Below are positions 1 to 8,357 of a stretch of DNA of 64,000 bases, in pieces. Position 1 is the stretch's first letter; each line of letters begins with the position of its first letter. The DNA comes from Paraglaciecola sp. 20A4 (lineage in GTDB: Bacteria; Pseudomonadota; Gammaproteobacteria; Enterobacterales; Alteromonadaceae): NCBI RefSeq assembly GCF_011378905.1, contig NZ_WTPY01000016.1:29989-93988 (forward strand). Reading direction: 5' to 3'. The position numbers and the translations under genes were made by a program. A model generated the notes under the pieces. The model saw only the letters and a list, made by a program, of their open reading frames with translations, ran no database searches and had not been told where the DNA came from.

Positions 1-2820
1 ATTTCAGCTGAAGATATCGGCAAGTTCCCAGATACTAACTTAGCGGAATCGTTGCAACGTATTACCGGTATTTCTATTAGTCGCAGTAACGGTGAAGGCA
101 GCCAGATCACAGCGCGAGGTTTTGGTCCTGATTTTAATATGGTCACGCTAAACGGCCGTGCTATGCCAGGTGCCGCGATACCTGGTGGCGGTGGCACGCC
201 TAATTCACGGGCATTTGATTTCGCAAACCTAGCCTCTGAAAGTGTGCGCGGGGTTGAAGTTTATAAAACAGGCCGTGCAAGTATCGCTACCGGCGGCATT
301 GGCGCAACAGTTAATATTAAAACGGCTCGGCCTCTTGAGGCTGTAGAAAGTGGCTTTACCGGCTCAGTGGGTGCTAAAGCATTAATGGACACCACAAATC
401 GAGTGGGTGATGACGTGACGCCAGAAGTGTCAGGCTTCTTTAATTTTGTTGATGACGACGGTATTTTTGGTGTGTCGTTGTCGGCCAGTGTGCAGGAGCG
501 AGATAGCTCTGCAGTAGGGGCATTTGTTAATGAATGGCGCGTTAACCCTTATGAGGGGACTATCCCTCAAACGCCTAATCAGACGGACCCAAGCTTACCA
601 GGTTTTAACGGCCCTGCGGTCGTGATAAATAACGGCCCTGCAGATGGACAGCTATTCGCTATTCCTGCAGATTTACGTTACTCCATCGCAGATCGCGAGC
701 GTAAACGGACCAATGCACAGCTGACTTTTCAGTACGCACCCAGTGAAGATTTAACCGCGACATTAGATTATACCTACTCTAAACAAGATTTATTTGAAGC
801 GCGCGCTGAGCAATCAATTTGGATGGATGACGGTTATTTTTCTGAACTAACGTTTGACGATGGTATCGTTAAAACACCGATAATTATCGAACAAGAACGC
901 CGTGATTTATTGCCACGGGATCTTGGTTTAGCAATGCAAGAACTAAATCAAATTAATGAAAATAAATCCATTGGTTTCAATGTTGAATACCATGTGAATG
1001 ATAGATTAGCCTTGTTCTTCGATGTGCATGATTCATCGGCTGAAGGCCGTCCTGATGCGCCTTACGGTACGTGGACAAACCTAGGTTTAGGCGCTAACGT
1101 GAATCGTGGTCAAGGAGCTGATTTCTCGGGTGAGTTTCCTATTATGACGGTGGATTTTGACGATGTTTCCCGTGATAACCTAAACGGTAATGGGGTGCTT
1201 GACCAAGACGATGTGGGTACCGCTATTCTTGATATGAACTTTAATTCGCAGCGTACAGATATTACTCAGTTCCGTTTAGACGGTGAATACGCATTTGATG
1301 ACGGTGGGATTAACTTCGGTGTTGAATCACGCTCAATGGAGAGTACTTCATTACAAGCGTTGACCCGCCGCACCATGGGGAACTGGGGGATCGAAAACCC
1401 TGGCGAGTTGCCAGCAGATTATTTAACGCCATTTAGCTTTGCTGATGAATTTGAAGACTACAACACTAACGGTATCTTTAGCCAAGGGTTTACAGGTAGC
1501 GTGGCGCAACTTGGCGCTTTTGCGGCCCAAGAATATGGCTTTGCCTTCGAAGCGGATAATCCTTATGCTACTAATCGTACTATTGAAGAAGATATATTTG
1601 CTGCCTATGTGGAGTTCGAATTAGACGGCGAACTAGGTGGTCGTCCATATAATATTTTGGCCGGCGTACGCTACGAGAGTACAGATTCAAAATCCGTTGC
1701 CAATATTAGTTTACCAAATGCAATAGCATGGGAAGGAAACAATGATTTCAACGTGCGCTTTGGCTCTGAAAGCCAGGATGTAGCAGTTGACTCTGATTAT
1801 GATCATGTTCTGCCGAGTATCGATTTCGACATCGAAGTCATCGATGGTGTGAAAGCGCGTTTGTCATACAGCAAAACCATTGCGCGTCCGACATATAATA
1901 ATTTAAGCGCAGCGGCTTCTGTAGGCACGCCAAGTGGACCAACCCTCATTACCCAGGGGGCAACAGCCACCGCGAGTTCTGGCAACCCGTCACTTGTGCC
2001 GTTAGAGTCAGACAACCTCGACTTGTCGGTTGAGTATTACTTTGAAGATACCAGTTATGTGTCTATAGGGTTCTACGATAAACGCGTGAAAAATTTCATT
2101 GGTAATGAGCAAGTTGAAGAAAGCATATTTGGTTTGCGTGATGCGACAGCTGGTCCGCGTGCAGAGGCGGCAGCAGCAGAGCTTGAGCGGATTGGCCAGC
2201 CTTTAACCGATACAAACTTGTTTAACATGGTTGCTGCCATGGAAAACAACATTGCGTACGATTCACTAACCATTGAACAATTTGAAGCTCAATATGATGT
2301 ATTGCCTAATGAAGATGACCCATATTTGACGTTCATAAACTCAAAACCGGTCAATAATAAAAGCGCGAATATATACGGTTTCGAACTTGCTGCGCAGCAT
2401 TTCTTTGGTGATACCGGCTTTGGTATTCAAGCTAACTACACGACAGTTAATGGTGATGTTGGTTACGACACAACCGCTAATCCATCAGTAACTCAATTTG
2501 CGCTAGTGGGGTTAAGTGATACTGCCAACCTTGTGGCTATGTATGAGAAAGATGGTTGGCAAGGGCGTATCGCTTATAATTGGCGTGACAAGTTCCTTGA
2601 TACCACCAGTCAATACGTGAATGAACCGGGTTTTACTGAGTCTTATTCGCAAATTGATTTCAACGTATCGTACCAAGTGAATGACGATTTATCGGTATTT
2701 TTAGAAGGGATTAACATTACCGAAGAGAACAGTCGCCGTCACGGTCGTACATCAGCTCAATTATGGAACTTAGAGCAACTTGGCGCACGTTACGCGCTCG
2801 GGGCTCGCTATACATTCTAG
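1..2820 (+). CDS. TonB-dependent receptor, 5' end outside window
   Basis: Outer-membrane receptor that would import a ligand using TonB energy. The frame is open from base 1, so the signal peptide and the start of the plug are outside the window. The visible protein (939 residues) opens inside the plug domain with the typical run 'AEDIGKFPDTNLAESLQRI', followed by the ITARGFGPDFN and NGR plug motifs. A long beta-barrel ends in an aromatic residue (RYTF), as expected for outer-membrane insertion. The large size and plug sequence match the receptors that Alteromonadales, Caulobacter and Xanthomonas use for carbohydrates. Two halogenase-like genes follow on the same strand. The ligand is unknown: the downstream cellobiose phosphorylase suggests an oligosaccharide, but a separate terminator and promoter region lie between them. 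Confidence 0.93.
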   Translation: MSAEDIGKFPDTNLAESLQRITGISISRSNGEGSQITARGFGPDFNMVTLNGRAMPGAAIPGGGGTPNSRAFDFANLASESVRGVEVYKTGRASIATGGIGATVNIKTARPLEAVESGFTGSVGAKALMDTTNRVGDDVTPEVSGFFNFVDDDGIFGVSLSASVQERDSSAVGAFVNEWRVNPYEGTIPQTPNQTDPSLPGFNGPAVVINNGPADGQLFAIPADLRYSIADRERKRTNAQLTFQYAPSEDLTATLDYTYSKQDLFEARAEQSIWMDDGYFSELTFDDGIVKTPIIIEQERRDLLPRDLGLAMQELNQINENKSIGFNVEYHVNDRLALFFDVHDSSAEGRPDAPYGTWTNLGLGANVNRGQGADFSGEFPIMTVDFDDVSRDNLNGNGVLDQDDVGTAILDMNFNSQRTDITQFRLDGEYAFDDGGINFGVESRSMESTSLQALTRRTMGNWGIENPGELPADYLTPFSFADEFEDYNTNGIFSQGFTGSVAQLGAFAAQEYGFAFEADNPYATNRTIEEDIFAAYVEFELDGELGGRPYNILAGVRYESTDSKSVANISLPNAIAWEGNNDFNVRFGSESQDVAVDSDYDHVLPSIDFDIEVIDGVKARLSYSKTIARPTYNNLSAAASVGTPSGPTLITQGATATASSGNPSLVPLESDNLDLSVEYYFEDTSYVSIGFYDKRVKNFIGNEQVEESIFGLRDATAGPRAEAAAAELERIGQPLTDTNLFNMVAAMENNIAYDSLTIEQFEAQYDVLPNEDDPYLTFINSKPVNNKSANIYGFELAAQHFFGDTGFGIQANYTTVNGDVGYDTTANPSVTQFALVGLSDTANLVAMYEKDGWQGRIAYNWRDKFLDTTSQYVNEPGFTESYSQIDFNVSYQVNDDLSVFLEGINITEENSRRHGRTSAQLWNLEQLGARYALGARYTF

Positions 2821-2873
2821 TGTTTTAATGAGTGTGTGTGCCTGTAGGTAAGCCGAGTTAATCGGCATTTCAT

Positions 2874-2902
2874 AAGCCGCGATTTATCGCGGCTTGTTTT
2901 TT
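2874..2902 (+). terminator. Rho-independent terminator of the receptor gene
   Basis: A perfect 9-bp stem (AAGCCGCGA / TCGCGGCTT) with a TTTA loop is followed by G and six T. It lies 54 bases after the receptor stop codon. It implies that the halogenase genes are at least partly transcribed separately. Confidence 0.85.
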
Positions 2903-2954
2903 AGTTATATTAAAACAAACACACTACACAAATATACGTAGGTAGAGGTCGGTC

Positions 2955-4436
2955 TTGAATAGCGAAAAAGTTCAGAAGGTGGTGATCGCAGGTGGGGGGA
3001 CAGCTGGTTGGATGGCCGCTGCTTCCTTATCCAAATTACTGGGAAAAACACTCGATATTACATTAGTGGAATCTGACGATATTGGCACCGTTGGTGTAGG
3101 GGAAGCAACTATTCCGCCTATCCGTACGCTGCATAAGTTACTCAATATTGATGAAAAAGCCTTTATGCGCGCCACCAATAGCACGTTTAAGCTGGGGATC
3201 GAGTTTAATCATTGGGGTCAAAAAGACGATACTTACATTCATTCATTTGGTGTCACGGGAAAAGAATGTTGGGCCGGAGAATTTCATCATTTCTGGCTAC
3301 GAGGCAAAGAACTCGGGATCAACGCCCCTTTTGGAGATTACTGCTATGAGTTGCAAGCATCAAAGCAGGGTAAGTTCGCGTTTTCCGCTAACGCGCCAAT
3401 GAATTTTGCGTATCACTTAGATGCGACACTTTATGCGAAGTTTCTACGTGATTTTTGCGGTGAATCAGTTACGCGCATTGAAGGTAAAATTCAGTCTGTT
3501 AATAAACATACCCATAATGGCTTTATCTCCTCGTTGACCCTGGATTCAGGCCAAGTAATCGACGGAGACTTCTTCATCGATTGTACCGGCTTTAAGGGAC
3601 TATTAATTGAAGAGGCACTGCATACCGGTTACGAAGACTGGTCTCATTGGTTACCTTGCGATAGCGCTATTGCAGTGCAAACACAAGCTAATTCCGATCC
3701 ACTGCCTTATACCCGCTCTACAGCCCATGATTTTGGCTGGCAATGGCGGATACCGCTGCAAAATCGAGTCGGTAACGGCATGGTCTTTTGTAGCCGTTAC
3801 GTGAGTGATGAAGAAGCCAAAGAAGCACTGCTGGCGAATTTAGATAGTAGTCCAATCAATGAGCCTCGAGTCATTAAGTTTAAAACCGGTCGTAGGCGTA
3901 AAGGATGGAATAAAAACTGTGTTGCCTTAGGTTTGGCAAGTGGCTTTGTAGAGCCATTAGAATCCACCAGTATTCATCTGATTATGACGGGTATTGTACG
4001 CTTGATGCGTTTATTCCCATTTGATGGGGTGCGCCAATCTGCCATTGATGAGTACAATGAAAAGCTAACGAGTGAGTTACATAGCATTCGTGATTTCATC
4101 ATCTTGCATTACAAAGTAACTCAGCGAGACGACTCGGCGTTTTGGCGTCATTGTCAGAGCATGGATGTGCCTGCATCCTTGTCTCATAAAATTCATCTAT
4201 TTAAGGAAACGGGTCGTGTGTTTCTGGATGATGGCGATATCTTCCGAGTGGATTCATGGACTCAAGTTATGCTGGGTCAAGGTTTAGAGCCGAAGCAGTA
4301 TCATCGTATCGTAAATGAGATGAGTGATGATGAACTGCGGCGTTTTCTCGATGGTATGCGCAAGGCAATTGAGCAGCGCGTTAGCAGTTTACCGAGTCAC
4401 CAGCAATTTCTTCAACGATATTGTTCGGCAAATTAA
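2955..4436 (+). CDS. Flavin-dependent tryptophan-halogenase family protein 1
   Basis: A flavoprotein of the tryptophan halogenase family, whose members use FADH2, oxygen and halide to make HOX and halogenate an aromatic substrate. The protein has 493 residues. The FAD-binding GGGTAGW lies at residues 13-19, the family lysine that carries the halogenating species at K79 (in STFKLGI), the WxWxIP motif intact at 262-267 (WQWRIP), and the EPLEST segment with its catalytic glutamate near E336. The start is TTG: AGAGG lies about 6 bases upstream, and the next ATG is inside the FAD motif. In Alteromonadales and Caulobacter such genes often accompany TonB-dependent receptors rather than antibiotic clusters. 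The natural substrate there is not established; free indole-type compounds are possible. Confidence 0.9.
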   Translation: MNSEKVQKVVIAGGGTAGWMAAASLSKLLGKTLDITLVESDDIGTVGVGEATIPPIRTLHKLLNIDEKAFMRATNSTFKLGIEFNHWGQKDDTYIHSFGVTGKECWAGEFHHFWLRGKELGINAPFGDYCYELQASKQGKFAFSANAPMNFAYHLDATLYAKFLRDFCGESVTRIEGKIQSVNKHTHNGFISSLTLDSGQVIDGDFFIDCTGFKGLLIEEALHTGYEDWSHWLPCDSAIAVQTQANSDPLPYTRSTAHDFGWQWRIPLQNRVGNGMVFCSRYVSDEEAKEALLANLDSSPINEPRVIKFKTGRRRKGWNKNCVALGLASGFVEPLESTSIHLIMTGIVRLMRLFPFDGVRQSAIDEYNEKLTSELHSIRDFIILHYKVTQRDDSAFWRHCQSMDVPASLSHKIHLFKETGRVFLDDGDIFRVDSWTQVMLGQGLEPKQYHRIVNEMSDDELRRFLDGMRKAIEQRVSSLPSHQQFLQRYCSAN

Positions 4437-4464
4437 CGAATAAAGATAATAAGTGAATAACGAT

Positions 4465-4560
4465 ATGACAGGAATTTTTGCATTAAACCCTATCAAATAC
4501 GATAGTATTTGCTTATTCGATGCTCGCTCATTAGGCAACACTGGGCGCTTTACGTTTTAG
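4465..4560 (+). CDS. Possible 31-residue small protein between the halogenases
   Basis: A complete ATG-to-TAG frame of 31 codons occupies most of the 138-base gap between the two halogenase genes, starting 28 bases after the first and ending 14 bases before the second. The product would begin MTGIFALNPIKYDS. No clear ribosome binding site is visible and no family is recognised. A frame this short can arise by chance, so this is only a candidate. Confidence 0.2.
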   Translation: MTGIFALNPIKYDSICLFDARSLGNTGRFTF

Positions 4561-4574
4561 ATTGGTAGTAATAA

Positions 4575-6137
4575 ATGAATAACCGCAGTATTAAAAAAAT
4601 TGTCGTAGTGGGCGGCGGCAGTGCGGGTTGGCTAACCGCCGGTATTATAGCCGCTGAACATCAATGCGCCTCCAGTGACAGTCAACTCCAAGTGACATTA
4701 ATTGAATCCCCAGACGTTAATATTGTTGGGGTAGGTGAGGGGACTTGGCCTTCGATGCGTAATTCATTGCAACGCATAGGGATAAGTGAGACTGAATTCA
4801 TCCGTCACTGCGGCGCGGCTTTTAAACAAGGTTCAAAATTTGTCGGCTGGAAAGAGGGCTCTAAAAAAGACTTCTATTATCATCCGTTTGTGGTGCCTAA
4901 CGGTTATGGTCATGCAAATCAATACAGCACGTGGAAGACCTATGGTGCTGAGCAGTCCTTTGCTGATGTCGTCAGCGCCCAAAGCCAAGTATGCCAAGCT
5001 GGACTTGCCCCTAAGCAAAACGCTACCCCAGAATACGCGGGTGTGCTCAACTACGGCTATCATCTAGATGCAGGTAAATTTGGTCAGTTGTTACAGCAAC
5101 ACTGTACCGCAAAGCTGGGTATCACGCACATTCAAGATCACGTTGAGGGTGTGCTTAGTCATGACAATGGCGATATCAAATCTTTGATAACCCGCGATTA
5201 CGGTGAACTCAGTGGGGATCTATTTATTGATTGCACCGGCGCACGTTCTTTATTGCTAGGCCAACATTTTAATGTGCCTTTTATTGACAAAAAGTCAGTC
5301 TTGTTTAATGACAGTGCCATGGCGTTACACGTGCCTTACATCAAATCTGATGCGCCCATTGAATCAGCAACTGTTTCGACTGCACAAGAAGCGGGTTGGG
5401 TTTGGGATATAGGCCTTCAGGATCGCAGAGGTGTAGGGTATACCTACTCCAGCGCCCATATCAATGATGAGCAAGCTGAGCGCACACTAAAGTCTTATGT
5501 GGCTCAGTCGATAGGTGACGAGCAAGCTGCTAAGTTACAGGCGCGTAAAATTTCTTTCGAGCCAGGGCATAGAGCATATTTTTGGCATAAAAACTGTGTC
5601 GCTGTGGGTTTATCCGCGGGTTTTTTAGAGCCATTAGAAGCCTCGGCGTTAGCACTTGTTGAGTTGTCGGCTACGGCTATTGCCGAAAATATGCCTGTTA
5701 CTAGGGAACATATGCAGGTCACGAGCGATAATTTTAATCGGCGCTTCTTGTTGCACTGGGAAAATATTGTTGAATTTTTAAAGTTGCATTACGTATTGAG
5801 TGAACGCAGTGAGCCTTACTGGCAGCAGATGCGCGCACCTGAATCAATTTCATCACGGTTACGTGCTTTACTTATACAGTGGCGTTTCCAGCCTCCGAGT
5901 CGCAGTGACTTTGTACAAAACGAAATTATGTTCCCTTCTGCTAGTTATCAGTACGTGTTGTACGGCATGGGATTTGATACGGTAAACGACGTATCTTCAC
6001 GGGTATTCGACCAACCGCAAAGTGCGATGAAAGATTTACAAGAAAACCAACAACAACTGCGTAAGTTAATGAGCGGCTTGAAAAGCAATCGTGATTTGCT
6101 TTCTCATGTTCAACGTTACGGTTTTCAAAAGGTCTAA
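4575..6137 (+). CDS. Flavin-dependent tryptophan-halogenase family protein 2
   Basis: A second, clearly diverged member of the same family (520 residues). It keeps the FAD-binding GGGSAGW (13-19), the lysine in AAFKQGS (K84) and the EPLEAS segment with the conserved glutamate. The diagnostic WxWxIP motif is altered to WVWDIG at 275-280, with glycine in place of proline. That motif is held to keep the FAD site from acting as a simple monooxygenase, so this copy may differ in chemistry or be non-halogenating. It starts at an ATG 138 bases after the first copy and is probably co-transcribed with it. The pair could act on related substrates or form a functional unit; that is inference. Confidence 0.88.
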   Translation: MNNRSIKKIVVVGGGSAGWLTAGIIAAEHQCASSDSQLQVTLIESPDVNIVGVGEGTWPSMRNSLQRIGISETEFIRHCGAAFKQGSKFVGWKEGSKKDFYYHPFVVPNGYGHANQYSTWKTYGAEQSFADVVSAQSQVCQAGLAPKQNATPEYAGVLNYGYHLDAGKFGQLLQQHCTAKLGITHIQDHVEGVLSHDNGDIKSLITRDYGELSGDLFIDCTGARSLLLGQHFNVPFIDKKSVLFNDSAMALHVPYIKSDAPIESATVSTAQEAGWVWDIGLQDRRGVGYTYSSAHINDEQAERTLKSYVAQSIGDEQAAKLQARKISFEPGHRAYFWHKNCVAVGLSAGFLEPLEASALALVELSATAIAENMPVTREHMQVTSDNFNRRFLLHWENIVEFLKLHYVLSERSEPYWQQMRAPESISSRLRALLIQWRFQPPSRSDFVQNEIMFPSASYQYVLYGMGFDTVNDVSSRVFDQPQSAMKDLQENQQQLRKLMSGLKSNRDLLSHVQRYGFQKV

Positions 6138-6167
6138 TACCAATTCTAATCAATAATTATTCTCTTA

Positions 6168-6265
6168 GAATTCATCCAGCGGGTTTAAAACAAGGCGTCG
6201 GTGTACAGCAATGGTTGTTCCCTTTCAAATACCGAGAACATAGTACAAAACCCGCTGAGGAATTC
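6168..6265. repeat. Imperfect inverted repeat, possible intergenic repeat element
   Basis: The arms at 6168-6186 (GAATTC, three bases, CAGCGGGTTT) and 6248-6265 (AAACCCGCTG, two bases, GAATTC) are complementary over 16 bases and enclose a 61-base spacer. The surrounding block (about 6138-6300) has no coding frame and resembles the dispersed palindromic intergenic elements common in Alteromonadales. No second copy was seen in this window, so its repeat status is inference. Confidence 0.4.
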
Positions 6266-6332
6266 CATTCAAGCGCCTTGGTTAAGTCCTTTTAAATTTG
6301 GCTGAGCGGTTATTTTTTACTGGAGTAGGTAT

Positions 6333-6373
6333 AAGCGACTCTTTTCGACCATTAGTCGATTATGTCGCTTTTT
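6333..6373 (+). terminator. Probable terminator after the halogenase genes
   Basis: AAGCGAC (6333-6339) pairs with GTCGCTT (6364-6370), with an inner TCGAC/GTCGA stem and a CATTA loop, and the stem runs into five T. It lies about 200 bases after the second halogenase and would separate it from the symporter gene. Confidence 0.6.
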
Positions 6374-6768
6374 ATCGTTTAAGTGGGATGTTTAGGTCGT
6401 GTTATTTTCTTAGGCAATAATGGTGGTCGTGATGCATTATTACGGATACGAGCATCCATAACGATTCATATACTCGGCAATGATTTTTTCTTCTTTTTCT
6501 TTGTTTCCTCTCGCTAGAATGATCATCAGGTCTTCCTTTTTTTACCTGCTTAATAATAAAAACCGTTAAATTTGTATAAAATCTCACAAAACCATTGAAA
6601 ACGTTTTCATTTACATTTAACGTTACGTTAACAATGCACGACGATGGTAATTCTTTCAGGCGTTATCCATTAAGATGTGCTGACGCAAGCGCCTAAAAGG
6701 GCATTGGATATAGGAATAACAACAATGCGCCAACACATAAAGTACATGTCTGTTAAGGAAATACTTTC
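6374..6768 (+). other. Gene-free region upstream of the symporter
   Basis: About 400 bases without a convincing gene. The only structure I can support is the LacI-type palindrome at 6596-6609. The promoter for the symporter/phosphorylase pair should lie near it, but no unambiguous -35/-10 pair was recognised. A short open frame on the minus strand here has no family features. Confidence 0.5.
6596..6609. promoter_or_regulatory. LacI-family operator upstream of the cellobiose genes
   Basis: A perfect 14-bp palindrome, TGAAAACGTTTTCA, with the central ACGT typical of LacI/GalR-family operators. It lies about 160 bases before the symporter start. A 13/14 match occurs upstream of the LacI-type gene at 12576-12589, so the local repressor is the obvious ligand. 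Confidence 0.75.
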
Positions 6769-8310
6769 ATGATCAAACTACCCCTTTACGAAAAGATTGG
6801 CTATGCCATGGGGGATGCGGCTGCCAATTTAGTTTGGCGAGGAGCGCTTGCCTACTTAGCGGTTTTTTATACAGATACATTCGGATTAACTGCCTCCGCA
6901 GCTGCTATCTTATTTTTAGTGGTCCGCCTCTCTGACGGTGTAACAGATATCATTATGGGTATGATTGCCGATCGAACCCATACCTCATGGGGGAAATTCC
7001 GCCCGTGGATATTTTGGTCGACACCTTTTTTGTGCGCTTTTATGGTGCTGTGCTTTACTACGCCAAATCTCAGCGACAGCGGTAAGTTGGTTTATGCTTA
7101 CGTGACCTATATAGGGTTAACCTTGGCTTACACGGTTAACAATGTGCCTTATTCCGCATTAATGGGCGTGATGACCGAAGATGATAGAGAGCGCACGAGT
7201 TTATCTGGTTTTCGTTTTGCTGGAGCCTTTTTAGGCGGCTTGTTCGTAATGGGCTTTTTACCTACCTTAGTGGCTTTGCTAGGTGATGGAGACGACGTAC
7301 AGGGTTACCAGTACACCATGTATGTTTTCGCAGGGTTATTGATGGCACTGATGGTGACGTCAGTAGCGACTACCAAAGAGAGAGTTGCGCCAGTTGAACA
7401 TGTTAGAGGTAGCTTGCGCAGCGAGTTATGGGATTTGACCAAGCAATCTCCTTTTGTGCTGATTCCTCTGCTATCAATGTCGCTGTTCTTCTACTATCGC
7501 AATCTATTGACGGGTGTGATTTTTGTATTCGTTTTTGCCACAGCGACTTGGCTTGTTCGCCGCATGTTGAATCGTCCTCGGGGAGATGTTTCTGGTACGC
7601 AGCAAGATATGCTCGATTTATTAACCAACAAACCTTGGCTTATTTTACTCGGCATGGGCTTTTTGACCATGATGTTCAATGGCATTAAATACAGCGTTAT
7701 TGCTTACTATTTTAAGTACTTTGTCGGTGATGAACTGTTAACAGGGCAATACTTTATTGCTTTGCTGGTGGTGTCAATTCTGGGGGCGCTGTGCACCAGT
7801 TATTTGGCTAATAAATTAGGCCGACGCAATTTATTTATTGTCGCTTTGCTATTTAGTAGTGCGTTGACGAGTGGCTTTTATTGGTTATCCGCTGAAAATA
7901 TTACTTACATCTTTGTTCTCGGTTGTGCCGCTGAATTTTTTGCAGCCATGATGCCTACCTTGTTCTTTAGCATGCTTGGAGATGCCGCAGATTATTCTGA
8001 ATGGCGTAATGGTCGTCGAGCGACGGGGCTTGTGTACTCAGCAGGTACGTTTGTGCAGAAGACCGGTAACGGCTTCGCGGGTGCTTTAGTGCTGGTAGTA
8101 CTGGCGGGTTATGGCTACAACGGTATGGACTCAACCACCATTGCCGCGTCATTGCCTGGCATGCAACAGCTTATGAGCTTTATTCCTGCCGCCTTTGGTG
8201 TCGCGGGCGCTTTGCTCATGCTGTTTTACCCCCTTACCGATAAAAAGCAGCGCCAAATGAATGCGCAACTTGTTGAGCGTCGTAATACTTTATCCACAGA
8301 TCATCAATAG
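6769..8310 (+). CDS. GPH-family sugar:cation symporter (MFS), probable cellobiose importer
   Basis: An inner-membrane transporter of 513 residues with about twelve hydrophobic segments. The N-terminal stretch GDAAANLVW...FYTDTFG and the loop VRLSDGVTDIIMG...DRTHTSWGKFRPW are signatures of the glycoside-pentoside-hexuronide:cation symporter family (MelB-like), which couples sugar uptake to H+ or Na+. AAGGAA about 8 bases upstream supports the ATG start. The cellobiose phosphorylase gene begins 47 bases after its stop, so the pair probably forms an operon in which imported disaccharide is cleaved in the cytoplasm. The substrate (cellobiose or a related beta-glucoside) is inferred from this neighbour and not readable from the protein itself. 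Confidence 0.88.
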   Translation: MIKLPLYEKIGYAMGDAAANLVWRGALAYLAVFYTDTFGLTASAAAILFLVVRLSDGVTDIIMGMIADRTHTSWGKFRPWIFWSTPFLCAFMVLCFTTPNLSDSGKLVYAYVTYIGLTLAYTVNNVPYSALMGVMTEDDRERTSLSGFRFAGAFLGGLFVMGFLPTLVALLGDGDDVQGYQYTMYVFAGLLMALMVTSVATTKERVAPVEHVRGSLRSELWDLTKQSPFVLIPLLSMSLFFYYRNLLTGVIFVFVFATATWLVRRMLNRPRGDVSGTQQDMLDLLTNKPWLILLGMGFLTMMFNGIKYSVIAYYFKYFVGDELLTGQYFIALLVVSILGALCTSYLANKLGRRNLFIVALLFSSALTSGFYWLSAENITYIFVLGCAAEFFAAMMPTLFFSMLGDAADYSEWRNGRRATGLVYSAGTFVQKTGNGFAGALVLVVLAGYGYNGMDSTTIAASLPGMQQLMSFIPAAFGVAGALLMLFYPLTDKKQRQMNAQLVERRNTLSTDHQ

Positions 8311-8357
8311 CGCTTTTGCCTCAGTGCTGCGTAATTCACCAAGAGAGATATTTACCC

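Noticed and set aside
2845..2870. Small hairpin GCCGA/TCGGC before the receptor terminator
   Set aside because: Five-base stem without a T-run; too weak to call beside the clear terminator at 2874-2902.
6402..6587. 61-codon minus-strand frame between the halogenases and the symporter
   Set aside because: Low-complexity, basic, no ribosome binding site and no family features; it overlaps the probable regulatory region.
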